Below are positions 35,223-44,779 of a DNA stretch of 64,000 nucleotides, one piece after another (position 1 is the first letter of the stretch; each line of letters starts with the position of its first letter). Source of the DNA: Burkholderia sp. HI2500 (GTDB taxonomy: Bacteria; Pseudomonadota; Gammaproteobacteria; Burkholderiales; Burkholderiaceae). Position numbers and translations under genes: made by a program. The notes beneath the pieces were generated by a model, which did no database searches, was not told where the DNA came from, and saw only the letters and a program-made list of their open reading frames with translations. The stretch covers positions 2,170,001 to 2,234,000 of the forward strand of contig NZ_NKFL01000006.1 in NCBI RefSeq assembly GCF_002223055.1, read 5' to 3'.

Positions 35223-35355
35223 CAGCTTCGCGGAGCGGTCGGCGTCACACGCGCACCGAACGATTACATCCCATGTAATTGGCGCACGACACGGCCGCTC
35301 CTACGCTTCGGGTGTCGCGCCGCCATTCCGGCGGCGCTCCTCCCCCGGAGACATC

Positions 35356-35913
35356 ATGTCCGCCTACCCGCTTCACACCATCGACTCGGCACCGGCCGCC
35401 TCAAAGCCCGTCCTCCTGCAGCTCCAGCACACCTTCGGCGTCGTCCCGAACATCGCCGCGGCCATGGCCGCGTCGCCGGTGCTGATCAACGGCTTCATCG
35501 GCCTGTTCGAGCGCGTGCACGCGAGCAGCCTCACCGAGCCGCAGATCCAGACGCTCCTGCTCACCAACGCGGTCACGAACGCGAGCGAATGGCCGGTCGC
35601 GTTCCATACCGCGCTGGCGCTGAAACAGGGGGTGACCCACGCCGACGTCGACGCGATCCGCCGCGGCGCCCTGCCCGGCGACGCGACCCTGGCCGCGCTG
35701 TCGGCCACCGCACGCAAGCTGATCGACACCCGCGGCCGCCTGCCCGAGGCCGACCGGCAGGCGTTCCTCGACGCCGGCTTCAGCGCCGAACAGTTGCTGG
35801 AAGTGATCGCGGTGGTCGCTGCGTCGACGATCACGAACTACGTCGGCAGCGTGACGCAGCCCGCGCTCGAAGCGCCGTTCGACGCATTCGCATGGCAGGC
35901 GAACGCCGCGTGA
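35356..35913 (+). CDS. Carboxymuconolactone decarboxylase-family protein lacking the CxxC pair
   Basis: A 185-residue helical CMD/AhpD-fold protein. In the position of the redox motif C-x2-C-x3-H, it has S77-E-W-P80-V-A-F-H84: both cysteines are replaced, while the histidine is kept. It therefore cannot run the usual thiol peroxidase cycle. The start MSAYPLHTIDSA has a GGAGACATC leader. It stands alone between the TetR operon and an XRE regulator about 50 bases downstream in the same direction. Function unknown. Confidence 0.8.
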   Translation: MSAYPLHTIDSAPAASKPVLLQLQHTFGVVPNIAAAMAASPVLINGFIGLFERVHASSLTEPQIQTLLLTNAVTNASEWPVAFHTALALKQGVTHADVDAIRRGALPGDATLAALSATARKLIDTRGRLPEADRQAFLDAGFSAEQLLEVIAVVAASTITNYVGSVTQPALEAPFDAFAWQANAA

Positions 35914-35961
35914 GTCCGATATAGTCGATCGCGTCGCTCACGGAACGCCCAGGGAGGCACG

Positions 35962-36807
35962 ATGAACGCCAGCCGCCGCGAACCGCACGCGCCGCCGCAC
36001 GAACTCGGCCAGTTGCTGCGCTACTGGCGCGACGTGCGCGGCGTGAGCCAGCTCGACCTGTCGCTCGACGCGGGCATCTCGCAGCGCCAGATCAGCTTCA
36101 TCGAAAGCGGACGCAGCGTGCCGGGCCGCGACACGCTGCTGACGCTCGCGCAAACGCTGGACGTGCCGCTGCGCGAGCGCAACGCGCTGCTGCTCGCGGC
36201 CGGGTATGCACCGGTGTATTCGGAAGCGCCGTGGGATGCGCAGGAGATGCAGGGCGTGATCGGCGCGCTCGAACGCGTCGTGCGCCAGCACGATCCGTTT
36301 CCGGCGATCGTGATGGATCGCCACTGGAACGTGCTGATGACCAACGACGCGGCGCCGCGCTTCTTTGGCTGCTTCATCGACATGGCCGCGCGCGACGGCC
36401 CACGCAACCTGCTGCGCCTGATGTTCGATCCGCAGGGGATGCGGCCGTTCCTGGCCGACTGGGAGACGGTGTCGCGCAGCCTGCTGCAACGCGTGCAGCG
36501 CGAAGCGGTCGGCCGCGTGATCGACGACGAGACGCGGCAGCTGCTCGACGACCTGCTCGCGAGCCCCGATGCGCCGCGCGACTGGAAAACGCCGCCGGCG
36601 CCGGCTGCCGCACCATCACTGCCGGTCATCCCGATCGGCTTCGTGCATGAAGGCGTCGTGCTGCGTTACTTCTCCTTGGTCACGACGGTAGGGACGCCGC
36701 AAAGCGCCGCCGCGCAGGAGTTGCGCATGGAGTGCATGTTCCCCGCCGACGACGCGACCGAAGCACGCCACCGGCAGTTGCTCGACACGCACGCCCCGGT
36801 GCGCTGA
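35962..36807 (+). CDS. XRE-family regulator with MmyB-like ligand domain
   Basis: A 281-residue regulator. An N-terminal HTH_XRE (residues 14-70, VSQLDLSLDAGISQRQISFIESGRS) is followed by a MmyB-like PAS-type domain (MDRHWNVLMTNDAAPRFFG). MmyB-type proteins bind small ligands, in some cases fatty acids. It follows the cysteine-less CMD gene by 48 bases and is convergent with an MFS exporter. It may regulate the CMD gene. Confidence 0.88.
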   Translation: MNASRREPHAPPHELGQLLRYWRDVRGVSQLDLSLDAGISQRQISFIESGRSVPGRDTLLTLAQTLDVPLRERNALLLAAGYAPVYSEAPWDAQEMQGVIGALERVVRQHDPFPAIVMDRHWNVLMTNDAAPRFFGCFIDMAARDGPRNLLRLMFDPQGMRPFLADWETVSRSLLQRVQREAVGRVIDDETRQLLDDLLASPDAPRDWKTPPAPAAAPSLPVIPIGFVHEGVVLRYFSLVTTVGTPQSAAAQELRMECMFPADDATEARHRQLLDTHAPVR

Positions 36808-36808
36808 G

Positions 36809-36830
36809 CGGCGGGCCGGGCGGCCCGCCG
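36809..36830. terminator. GC-rich hairpin between convergent genes
   Basis: CGGCGGGCC (36809-36817) pairs with GGCCCGCCG (36822-36830) over a 4-base loop, directly after the XRE stop codon and just before the end of the convergent MFS gene. Confidence 0.6.
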
Positions 36831-36837
36831 GTGCAAC

Positions 36838-38049
36838 TCATTCCGCCAGCGCGGACACCACGCCGACACGCTTGGGCACGCCGGTCACGATCGTCGCGAC
36901 CGCGACGGCCAGCACGACGGCCGCGGCAACGAACACGCCGGCCGCCCCGTTCGCGTCGAACACGACGCCGCCGGCCGCCGCGCCCGTCGCGATCGCGAGC
37001 TGGATCGCCGCGACGATCAGCCCGCCCGCACTCTCGGCTTCATCGGGCACGGTGCGCGTGACCCACGTCGACCACGCGACGGGCACGCCGCCGAACGCCA
37101 TCCCCCACAACGCGACGAGCACCGCGTCGATCATCGGCGCGCGGCCGAGTGCGACGAGCGCGACGCCGAGCACGACCATCAGCGCGGGCATGCCGATCAG
37201 CATCGGCCGCAACCGGTGTTCGAGCACGCGGCCGGCAAGCGACGTGCCGACGAAGTTCGCGATGCCGTAGCCGAGCAGGATCGCCGACAACCCGTTCACG
37301 CCGACGCCCGCGACCTGTTCGAGGAACGGCCGCAGGTACGTGAAGAACGCGAAGTGCCCGGTGAACACGAGGATCGTCGCGAACATGCCGAGGCCGACGG
37401 TCGGCCGGCGCAGCACGTCGATCAGCGTGCGCAGCCGCGTCGTGCCGCTCGGCGGCATCGACGGCAGCGTGAGGATCTGCGACACGAACGCAATGCCGCC
37501 AAGCGCAGCCGCGATCAGGAACACGTTGCGCCAGCCGATCAGGTGACCGAAGTAGCTGCCCATCGGCGCGGACGCGATCGTCGCGACCGCCACGCCGCTG
37601 AAGATGATCGACAGCGCACGCGGCACCATCGCCGTCGGCACGAGCCGCATCGCGGTGGCGGTGGCCATCGTCCAGAAGCCGCCGAGCGCGATGCCGAGCA
37701 CGACGCGGCCGACCAGCAGCATTGCCAGGTTGGGCGCGAACGCGACCGCCAGGTTCGACGCGACGAGCAGCACCGAGAACACGAGCAGCACGCGCCGCCG
37801 GTCGATCGTGCGCGTCAGCGCCGAGATCAGCAGGCTCGTGACGAGCGCGACCGTCGCGGTGGCCGTGACGGCCTGCCCGGCCACGCCTTCGGTCACGCCG
37901 AGGCTGTCGGCCATCGGCGTCAGCAGGCTCGCCGGCAGGAATTCGGCCGTGACGAGCCCGAACACGCCGAGCGTCATCGCGAATACCGCGCCCCAGGCCG
38001 GTTCGCGGGGGGCCGCCGTCGAGGCGGCCGTGGAGGTTCCGGGATTCAT
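36838..38049 (-). CDS. MFS drug/sugar efflux transporter (DHA1 type)
   Basis: A 403-residue twelve-helix MFS protein. The motif-A region is LTRTIDRRRVLL and motif C lies in GVAVATIASAPMGSYFG, as in DHA1 antiporters (AraJ, SotB, CmlA group). The N-terminus starts MNPGTSTAASTA before TM1. It is divergent from an AraC regulator across a 70-base gap with a candidate operator. Likely an exporter induced by its substrate; the substrate is not predictable. Confidence 0.85.
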   Translation of the reverse strand: MNPGTSTAASTAAPREPAWGAVFAMTLGVFGLVTAEFLPASLLTPMADSLGVTEGVAGQAVTATATVALVTSLLISALTRTIDRRRVLLVFSVLLVASNLAVAFAPNLAMLLVGRVVLGIALGGFWTMATATAMRLVPTAMVPRALSIIFSGVAVATIASAPMGSYFGHLIGWRNVFLIAAALGGIAFVSQILTLPSMPPSGTTRLRTLIDVLRRPTVGLGMFATILVFTGHFAFFTYLRPFLEQVAGVGVNGLSAILLGYGIANFVGTSLAGRVLEHRLRPMLIGMPALMVVLGVALVALGRAPMIDAVLVALWGMAFGGVPVAWSTWVTRTVPDEAESAGGLIVAAIQLAIATGAAAGGVVFDANGAAGVFVAAAVVLAVAVATIVTGVPKRVGVVSALAE

Positions 38050-38050
38050 G

Positions 38051-38107
38051 CGTGGTTCCGTGTCGGTTAGGGAAAGTACTGATGAGGGCGTATCGTAAGG
38101 AACCACG
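38051..38107. promoter_or_regulatory. Inverted repeat bracketing the MFS/AraC divergent gap
   Basis: CGTGGTTCC (38051-38059) is perfectly inverted as GGAACCACG (38099-38107), 39 bases apart. The arms abut both gene starts in the 70-base divergent region, consistent with a dimeric AraC protein holding a loop or occluding both promoters. Confidence 0.55.
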
Positions 38108-38119
38108 TCAGGACGGTCT

Positions 38120-39169
38120 ATGACATACAATCCGTTCTTGTTGATCGTTCGTCCGAATCTCGAAATGTCCGAGCCCCTTCTGCCCCCGATTCCCGACGTG
38201 CACGACCTCGTCAGCGAGCTGCTGCTGGGGATGCGCCTGAGCGGCGTCCAGTACCGCCGCATCCAGGTCGCACGGCCGTTCGGGCTGAATTTCGGCCACG
38301 TGACGGGCCGCGCGCAGTTCCATTTCGTCGGGCGCGGGCCCGTGCTGCTGCGCGACGCGTCGGGCGCCACAATGCGGCTCGAAGCCGGCGACGCGATCCT
38401 GCTGCCGCACGGCGGCATGCACGCGCTGGTGTCCGACCCCGATGCACCGTGCCGCGAGATCAACGGCTTCGAGGTCGCGAAAATCTGCGATACGGTCGCG
38501 TCGGTGGCATCGGCCGGCGTGTCGCCCGCCCGTTGCGCGACGACCGAGCCGGGCGCCGGCGATGCGCTGATCTTCAGCGCGTGCATGGAGCTCGATCTCG
38601 GCGGCATGCAGCCGCTGGTCGGCACGATGCCCGAGTTCATGCACGTCGGCACGCTGCTCGCGCGCTACCCGGAAATCCGCCCGATGCTCGACGCCATGGA
38701 GCGCGAAGCGTGCTCGGCGCGCGCGGGTTTCGCGGGCATCCTCGCGCGGCTCGCGGATGTGGTCGCGGCGTTCATCGTGCGCGGCTGGGTCGAATGCGGA
38801 TGCGGTGATGCGACGGGCTGGGTGCAGGCGCTGCGCGAACCGAAGCTCGGCCGCGCGATCGTCGCGCTGCATCGCGACCCGGGCCGCAACTGGAGCGTGG
38901 CGGAACTCGCGACCGAAGCGGGCGTGTCGCGTTCGGTGTTCGCCGAACGCTTTCTCGCGGCCACCGGGATGACGCCGGTGCGCTACCTGACCGAGCTGCG
39001 GATGCGGCTCGCCGCGCAATGGATCACGCGCGACCACGAGACGATCGAGGCCGTCGCGTACCGGCTCGGCTACGGCTCGCTCGCCGCGTTCAGCCGCGCG
39101 TTCAAGCGCGTGGTGGGCAAGCCGCCCGGCGCCGTGCGCGCGGACGGCGAGGTGCGCGTCGAAGCGTAG
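38120..39169 (+). CDS. AraC-family regulator with cupin sensor domain
   Basis: A 349-residue regulator. An N-terminal cupin_6-type domain (residues ~20-200) precedes a double HTH AraC domain (residues ~240-340, WSVAELATEAGVSRSVFAERF and VAYRLGYGSLAAFSRAFKR). I chose the ATG at 38120, which has AGGACGG upstream; an internal ATG at 38165 (MSEPLL) is a fair alternative. It probably controls the divergent efflux transporter and itself. Confidence 0.88.
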   Translation: MTYNPFLLIVRPNLEMSEPLLPPIPDVHDLVSELLLGMRLSGVQYRRIQVARPFGLNFGHVTGRAQFHFVGRGPVLLRDASGATMRLEAGDAILLPHGGMHALVSDPDAPCREINGFEVAKICDTVASVASAGVSPARCATTEPGAGDALIFSACMELDLGGMQPLVGTMPEFMHVGTLLARYPEIRPMLDAMEREACSARAGFAGILARLADVVAAFIVRGWVECGCGDATGWVQALREPKLGRAIVALHRDPGRNWSVAELATEAGVSRSVFAERFLAATGMTPVRYLTELRMRLAAQWITRDHETIEAVAYRLGYGSLAAFSRAFKRVVGKPPGAVRADGEVRVEA

Positions 39170-39245
39170 TGTGTGACGCGGCGCGCATGATGCCGGCCGC
39201 GCCACCAGGCGTCGTCGCCATCGACGTCACGCGTAATGGCAGCGT

Positions 39246-39413
39246 TCAGTCGCTGCGCGCTTCCAGCTTGTCGATCAGCGCCGTCGCGCACTGCACGGCA
39301 AGCGCCGCGCACTGCTCCACGTCCACGACCGCGCCGCTCGCCACGGTGCCTTGCACGATCCGGCCCAGCAATTCCTTCGAGAGATCGGCGATCTCGTGAT
39401 CCCGTTCCGTCAT
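39246..39413 (-). CDS. Small hypothetical protein
   Basis: A 55-residue protein starting MTERDHEIADLS. The ATG at 39413 has an excellent AGGAGG site, which is the main reason to accept it. Predicted helical, with a hydrophobic stretch AALAVQCATALIDKLEA and no clear membrane span. It lies about 55 bases after the DUF3857 gene in the opposite sense of its own reading: both are on the minus strand, this gene being downstream. No family recognised. Confidence 0.6.
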   Translation of the reverse strand: MTERDHEIADLSKELLGRIVQGTVASGAVVDVEQCAALAVQCATALIDKLEARSD

Positions 39414-39469
39414 GATGTTCCTCCTGCGCATCGACCGAGCGCATCGATGCGTTCACCTTCCCTGCCCGT

Positions 39470-41392
39470 TCAACGCCCTTTCGCCCGCACGACGATCTGC
39501 GCCTGCGTGTCGCGTTCGATGCGCTCGAGCGACGCGCGCAGCGCCGTGAATTCGTCCGCCGTACACACCTGACGGCCAAAGTCCGCCGTCATGCGCCGCG
39601 TGACCTGCACGACGCGCGCGGCCGCGTCGAAGACGTAATGCGACGTGAAGTCGACGAAGCGGTCGTGCACGGCCGTATCGGCCGGCAGGTCGGTCACCGC
39701 GACGTCGGCCGGCAGCGCGATCTGGCCGGTCTCGTCGAACGTCCCGCCGATGCAGCCCCACGGCTGCGTGCGCACGGGCTCGGCGAGCCAGTTCTCGACC
39801 TGCGTCGCGATGCCGCCCGTCAGGCTCGACAGCGCGGGCAACGCGGTCGTGCCGTCGGGCCACACGAAATGATCGAGCGTGCCCGACATCGTCACGTCGA
39901 ATGGCCCGTCGGTCACGCGCCGGTCGCTGGTCGACAGCTGCGCGCGGCCGCGCAGCCCGCTTTGCCGCAGACGGTTGTTCGCCAGCTGCGCGACGCCATC
40001 GGGCGTCGCGCGGCGAAACAGGTTGCGTTCGAGTTCGGCCGTCCAGCCGTCGTCCTCGGTGTGCGCGTGAAAACGCGCGGCGCCCGGCCCCGCGGCGTCG
40101 ATCTCGACCCGCGCGATGCGGCCGCGCGGCTGCGTGGCCGGCGTACGCGACAGCACGCCCGTGTCGACGAGCAGCGTGGGACGGTCCATCACGATCGGCG
40201 GCAGATAGCCGAATGCGATGCCGGCCGTCGTCGTGTCCGCATAGCGCGCGAGATCGGGCAGCCACGTGATCGCGTGATTGATCGCCCCGCCGCCGTAACC
40301 GGGCACCGACGGCAGCGTGTAGACGGACCCGAGATTGAGCAGCACCGGCTCGCTGCGGATGCCGACCGCCGCGAGCAGCGCGCCGAACAGCGCGACATGA
40401 TCCTTGCAGTCGCCGTAGCGGTTGCGCAGGATGTCGGTGACGCGATGCGGGGCGGCGGCCGTTTCGCCGAGAAACAGCCCGACGTAGCGGATGTTCGCCT
40501 GCACCCAGTCGTACAGGATGCGCGCCTGGTCGTGCGGATCGGCGACACCCGCTGTGAGCGTGCGCGCCAGCTGCGCGACGGCCGGATCGTCCGCGCCCGG
40601 ATCGACGGCCGCGTTGCGATAGCGCGCGGCGAACGCCGCGTAGTCGGGCAGCGTCGACACGACGAGCCGGTCGCCGTAGGTCGCGTAGCCGACCGCGCCG
40701 CTTTCGATGCGGTCGTACGGGCCGTGCCGGTAGTCGAATTCGTAGCGCGTGCGGCCGTTCGCGGTGACCGGCGGCAGCGCGACGTAGCCGTGCGCATCCG
40801 CGTACAGCGGCATGTCGGCCGGCACGTCGAAGATCAGCCGCTGGCGGTCGACCGGCTCGCGCGACGGCTCCACGGTATAGCCGAAGTAGCCGCGGTTGAC
40901 CGGCTTCGTGCGGGTCTTGCGGAACGCCACGCGCGTGCTCGACCCGGCTTCGACGCCGGGAAACACGACGGTGCGCAGCAGCCCGTCCTGGAACGTCGGC
41001 GCGCCGGCCGAGCGCGGTTCCTGCACGTCGCGGATGCTATCCGCGCCGACCGGATGCGCGACGCCGTCGCGGTCGATCGTCTCGGCCGCGAGCAGGTCCA
41101 CCTTCTCGAGATTCTTGTCGAACCACACGTAGCGCTGGGCGATGGCATCGATGCCGTTCGCGTCGTTCGCGCGCAGCGTCGAATCGTCGTGCTCGTCGAG
41201 CGAGCCGTCGTGCTGGATCACGAATTCGTGGACGTCGCTGACGATCGTGACGGGCGCTGTGTCGCCAGCATCGACCGTATCGGCCGCAGCCGGCCGCACG
41301 GCCGCGACGACGCCGAATGCGACGACGCACGCAAACGCAAAACCGGTCGGTCGGGAAAGAAAACGCACCACGTCGCGCTCGTTTCGGAACAT
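39470..41392 (-). CDS. Exported DUF3857/transglutaminase-like protein
   Basis: A 640-residue protein with an N-terminal signal (hydrophobic GFAFACVVAFGVVAA, cleavage near PAAA). The N-terminal DUF3857 domain covers about 40-220, then a transglutaminase-like domain has the catalytic Cys in RYGDCKDHVALF (near 325), the His in NHAITWLPD and the downstream Asp. The catalytic triad therefore looks complete. A C-terminal beta-rich domain follows. Such proteins act in the periplasm or cell envelope as presumed peptidases/transamidases, with no known substrate. Neighbours give no clue. Confidence 0.82.
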   Translation of the reverse strand: MFRNERDVVRFLSRPTGFAFACVVAFGVVAAVRPAAADTVDAGDTAPVTIVSDVHEFVIQHDGSLDEHDDSTLRANDANGIDAIAQRYVWFDKNLEKVDLLAAETIDRDGVAHPVGADSIRDVQEPRSAGAPTFQDGLLRTVVFPGVEAGSSTRVAFRKTRTKPVNRGYFGYTVEPSREPVDRQRLIFDVPADMPLYADAHGYVALPPVTANGRTRYEFDYRHGPYDRIESGAVGYATYGDRLVVSTLPDYAAFAARYRNAAVDPGADDPAVAQLARTLTAGVADPHDQARILYDWVQANIRYVGLFLGETAAAPHRVTDILRNRYGDCKDHVALFGALLAAVGIRSEPVLLNLGSVYTLPSVPGYGGGAINHAITWLPDLARYADTTTAGIAFGYLPPIVMDRPTLLVDTGVLSRTPATQPRGRIARVEIDAAGPGAARFHAHTEDDGWTAELERNLFRRATPDGVAQLANNRLRQSGLRGRAQLSTSDRRVTDGPFDVTMSGTLDHFVWPDGTTALPALSSLTGGIATQVENWLAEPVRTQPWGCIGGTFDETGQIALPADVAVTDLPADTAVHDRFVDFTSHYVFDAAARVVQVTRRMTADFGRQVCTADEFTALRASLERIERDTQAQIVVRAKGR

Positions 41393-41659
41393 GGCGGCAA
41401 CACACCGGCACGGACGATCCGCGCCGCGCTCACGCGCGCCTGTCGCACGCCGCCTTGCAGCCCAGTGTGGGTGACGCATCGGCGAGCGTCAAGCGACGCG
41501 CGGCGATGCGGCACGGTCGCGCCGCGAGGCGCCGCACACACGCGCAATTGACGGCTGGCGCAACCTATAATCAAATCAGGTCACATTGCGTGCGCGATCT
41601 CGCCAGGACAAGCGCCGTCTCGACGAACGCGGCGTGCCCAACATGGGCAAGGAGGCATC

Positions 41660-41848
41660 ATGGCCGTGATCAACAGCGATTTCGAAACCGGCTTCCTCGT
41701 GGTGCTATTCACGCTGCTGGGCGTGATCCTGTTCGGCGCGCTGCTGACGAAGCTGCATCTCGGGCGGTGGCATCCGAAACTGATCGGCGCCGCGATCGGC
41801 GCGCTCATCGGTATCCTGCTGGTCGAAGCCGTGCCGATGCTGACGTGA
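41660..41848 (+). CDS. Small two-helix membrane protein
   Basis: A 62-residue protein (MAVINSDFETGFLVV) with two transmembrane helices around 11-29 and 40-57. An AAGGAGG ribosome site stands just before the ATG. No family recognised. It lies in the 640-base stretch between the exported transglutaminase-like gene and the permease, followed by another tiny gene. Confidence 0.65.
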   Translation: MAVINSDFETGFLVVLFTLLGVILFGALLTKLHLGRWHPKLIGAAIGALIGILLVEAVPMLT

Positions 41849-42037
41849 CGGCGATCCGCCGCGCACGGCGGGATGCGCGGCGCGGCCTTCATTCATCCGA
41901 TCAAATGCCGCGCAAGCCCGCTCATCCGATCCGTGAGGTCGGACACGAACGCCCGCGCGCCGGCGGCTTCATCCCCGCAGGCTGACCCCAATCACGGCGC
42001 TCACCTGGAGCGCAACCTCCTCCCGATCGGAGGCGAC

Positions 42038-42196
42038 ATGGTGGAACACGACCTCGTCTCGACCCTCGTCCTGCTTGCGGTCGTCATGCTTGCCGCGCTG
42101 TTCTTCGCGGAAGGGCGCAGCCGTAATCGGATTCGCGGCCAGTTGCAGCGCAAGCGCGCACGGCGGCCGCGTTCGCATACGCATCGTCATCCGTAA
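42038..42196 (+). CDS. Small single-span membrane protein
   Basis: A 52-residue protein (MVEHDLVSTLVLLAVV) with one transmembrane helix at 7-24 and a very basic tail of Arg, Lys and His. A GGAGG site lies 4 bases before the ATG. It follows the two-helix protein by about 190 bases; no family recognised. The strong ribosome site and membrane span support a real gene. Confidence 0.5.
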   Translation: MVEHDLVSTLVLLAVVMLAALFFAEGRSRNRIRGQLQRKRARRPRSHTHRHP

Positions 42197-42301
42197 CGCG
42201 CCGACGCAGTGCGCCGCACGGAAGGCCGCCCGTCATGCGCGCGTCGTTCGAGCGTACGACGCAAGACCGCCGGCGGAGGTTCGACCCGCAGCGGGCACGA
42301 C

Positions 42302-42320
42302 AAAAAACCGCGTGCGGTCC
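42302..42320 (-). terminator. Weak intrinsic terminator of the permease gene
   Basis: On the minus strand, just after the permease stop, a short ACCG-CACG-CGGT hairpin with flanking G-U pairs is followed by six T residues (plus-strand A-run 42302-42307). The stem is short but the U-tract is unusual for this GC-rich DNA. Confidence 0.4.
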
Positions 42321-42332
42321 TGCCGCCCGCCG

Positions 42333-44303
42333 CTACCCGACGTTCATCGGCAACAGCACCATCTGCTTGCCCTCGACGTGCAGGCGCGCCTGCAGCTCGA
42401 CGGGCGTCTGGTTGTGCAGCCAGGCCGTGAGGAAATTCACGCGCCGGAAGATCAGCTTGCTCGCGAAGCACACGGCGTTCGGGTATTCGTCGAGCGTCGA
42501 CGAAGCCAGGTTCATGAACTCGACGACGGGATTCGTGCCGAACGCGATCCGGTAGTCGGCCGCGATGCCGTTGCGGCGGCAGTGCGCGACATAGTAGTCG
42601 AGCGCTTCGGTGATCGTGTGCCGCAGCCGCTCGAGGTGTTCATGACCGTCGTACGCCTTCGCGTCGACTTCGCCGACCGCGAGGAAGATCACGTTGCGGA
42701 AGTGCCCGGGAAACAGCCGGTTGACCCACAGCAGCGCGTGCATGCTCGCACCGCGATGCTTGCCGACCAGCAGCACGGCCGTCGGCTGTGACGGGTCGGG
42801 CTTGCCCGGCGCGGTGGCCTCGTCGACTTCGGGCGTCTTCCCCGAGAACAGCGCGTCTTCCTTCGCGAGCTGTGCACGCGTATAGGCGTAGTGGCGGTTG
42901 ATCATGAAGCACAGCGCGATCACCGCGCTCGTCACGAGCACCGTGAGCCAGCCGCCCGCCGTGAACTTCTCGATCAGCGTGATGACGAGCACGGTTGCCG
43001 TCACGCTCAGCCCGAGTGCCGACAGGAAGAAGTGCTTGAACCAGCCCTGCTCGCGGCGATGGCGCCACCAGTACGTGCACAGCCCGAGCAGCGACAGGCT
43101 GAACGTGAGGAACACATTGATGCTGTACAGCACGACGAGCACGTCGACGTTGCCGTGCGTCCACAACAGGATCAGCAGGCTCGACAGCCCGACGACGATG
43201 ATGCCGTTCTGCCGCACGAGGCGCCCCGACAGGTCGCGGAAATGGCGCGGCACCCACGAATCCGATGCCATGTTCGACAGCACGGCCGGCCCGTCGAGGA
43301 AGCCCGTCTGCGCGCCGACCAGCAGCAGCCCGGCCTCGAACGCGAGCACGGCCGCGAGCAACGCGTGGCGCGCGAACGCCGAGCCGAGCCCGAGATGGTC
43401 GATCACGCTGCCGAACACGACCGCGTTGAGCGTCTGGCCGTCGACGGGCCGTGCGTGCCACAGCATGTACAGCAGGATGATGCCGCCGGCCGTGAACGCG
43501 AGCGACGTCGACATGTACCACATCGTCACCTTGCCGTTCGGCACGCGCGGATCGGCGAGCATATTCACGTTGTTCGACACGGCCTCGAGGCCCGTATAAG
43601 TACCGCCGCCGAGCGAGAACGCGCGCATCAGCAGCGCGAGCATCACGAACACGCCGAGCGATTGCGACATGCCGTGCGCTTCGTGCACGGCGTCGGGCAC
43701 CACCATCGCGAGGCTGCTGCCGTGCACGGCGACCCCATAGACGATCAGCGCGAAGTGCAGGATCACGAAGCCGATGAAGATCGGCAGCAGCACCATGATC
43801 GATTCGCGCATCCCGCGGAAGTTGAGCCCCGTCATCAGCACGATCAGCACGATCTCGGTCGTGAGCTTGAACGCCTGCGCGCTGACCGGCAGCAGGCTGA
43901 AGAACGCGTCGACCCCGCTCGCGAGCGACGTCGCGACGGTCAGCACGTAGTCGACCAGCAACGCGGCGCCCGACACGAGCCCCGGCTTCGAGCCGAGCAG
44001 CGACGTCGCGACGCGGTAGCCGCCGCCGCCCGTCGGGAACAGCTCGATCACCTGGTTGTAGCCGAGCGCGATGATGAACACGGTCGCCGCCGTCGCGAGC
44101 GCGAGGAACAGCGCGAGCGGCGTGTGGTGCGCCAGCGCGAGGAACGCTTCTTCCGGGCCGTAGCACGACGACGACAGGCCGTCGGCGCCGAGCCCGACCC
44201 AGGCCAGCAGCGGCGTCACGGCGATCGCATGCCGCGTGCGCGGATCGAGCGGGTCGAGCGGCTTTCCGACGAGCAACTGCCACACTTTCTGGAACGTGGT
44301 CAT
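42333..44303 (-). CDS. APC-superfamily permease with C-terminal cytoplasmic domain
   Basis: A 656-residue transporter. The N-terminal ~460 residues hold about twelve membrane helices with the APC-type consensus GLGADGLSSSCYGPEEAF and PTGGGGYRVATSLLG. A ~170-residue C-terminal hydrophilic part contains VLLVGKHRGASMHALLWVNRLF, resembling the nucleotide-binding-like domain of some KUP/amino-acid permeases. It likely carries amino acids or potassium; substrate uncertain. Its own transcription unit; 476 bases separate it from rpfF. Confidence 0.82.
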   Translation of the reverse strand: MTTFQKVWQLLVGKPLDPLDPRTRHAIAVTPLLAWVGLGADGLSSSCYGPEEAFLALAHHTPLALFLALATAATVFIIALGYNQVIELFPTGGGGYRVATSLLGSKPGLVSGAALLVDYVLTVATSLASGVDAFFSLLPVSAQAFKLTTEIVLIVLMTGLNFRGMRESIMVLLPIFIGFVILHFALIVYGVAVHGSSLAMVVPDAVHEAHGMSQSLGVFVMLALLMRAFSLGGGTYTGLEAVSNNVNMLADPRVPNGKVTMWYMSTSLAFTAGGIILLYMLWHARPVDGQTLNAVVFGSVIDHLGLGSAFARHALLAAVLAFEAGLLLVGAQTGFLDGPAVLSNMASDSWVPRHFRDLSGRLVRQNGIIVVGLSSLLILLWTHGNVDVLVVLYSINVFLTFSLSLLGLCTYWWRHRREQGWFKHFFLSALGLSVTATVLVITLIEKFTAGGWLTVLVTSAVIALCFMINRHYAYTRAQLAKEDALFSGKTPEVDEATAPGKPDPSQPTAVLLVGKHRGASMHALLWVNRLFPGHFRNVIFLAVGEVDAKAYDGHEHLERLRHTITEALDYYVAHCRRNGIAADYRIAFGTNPVVEFMNLASSTLDEYPNAVCFASKLIFRRVNFLTAWLHNQTPVELQARLHVEGKQMVLLPMNVG

Positions 44304-44779
44304 GGTCCCCTCCCGCACGCCCGGTGACACGCGCGGCGTGATCCTTTAAAGCTAATCGACGCACGGGCGCGGCGCCAGTCCGCATCTTCCATAGGGGCCG
44401 CACGGCGGCCCGGCACCGCTTTCAGCATGTAAGCGGACAACGCCGGCGGCCGCGCGCCGGATCGGCCGTTTCCACGCATCCGCGCGACACGGCGAACCTG
44501 CCCGGCTAGCGTTCAGGCCGCCTTCACACGCCTGCCGGCTCCGCCCGACGCGCCGCCCACCTTGGCCCGATACCGGCCGGCCGTGCGCGCCGCCCCCTTC
44601 CCCACCCGCGCCGATGCGACCGGCACCCGCGTCCCGGTCGTGCGTGGTTCCTCGCAATTCGACTTTTGTGCGCGCGCAACAATGGCGATGCCTCGCGCCC
44701 GGCGCCCTGCAGGACACTCGCCTCCCGCTCGGCACCGGGCGCGACGGTCTTCAAAAACCACATCTCACGAGGACATACC
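44304..44779. other. Divergent non-coding region upstream of rpfF
   Basis: A 476-base gap between the permease start and rpfF. It is GC-rich, with a short TTTAAAGC stretch near 44344 and a GC-dyad region near 44400-44520. I see no convincing promoter consensus and no gene that survives a codon-use check; some open frames across it are side products of GC bias. The rpfF and permease promoters must lie here. Confidence 0.5.
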
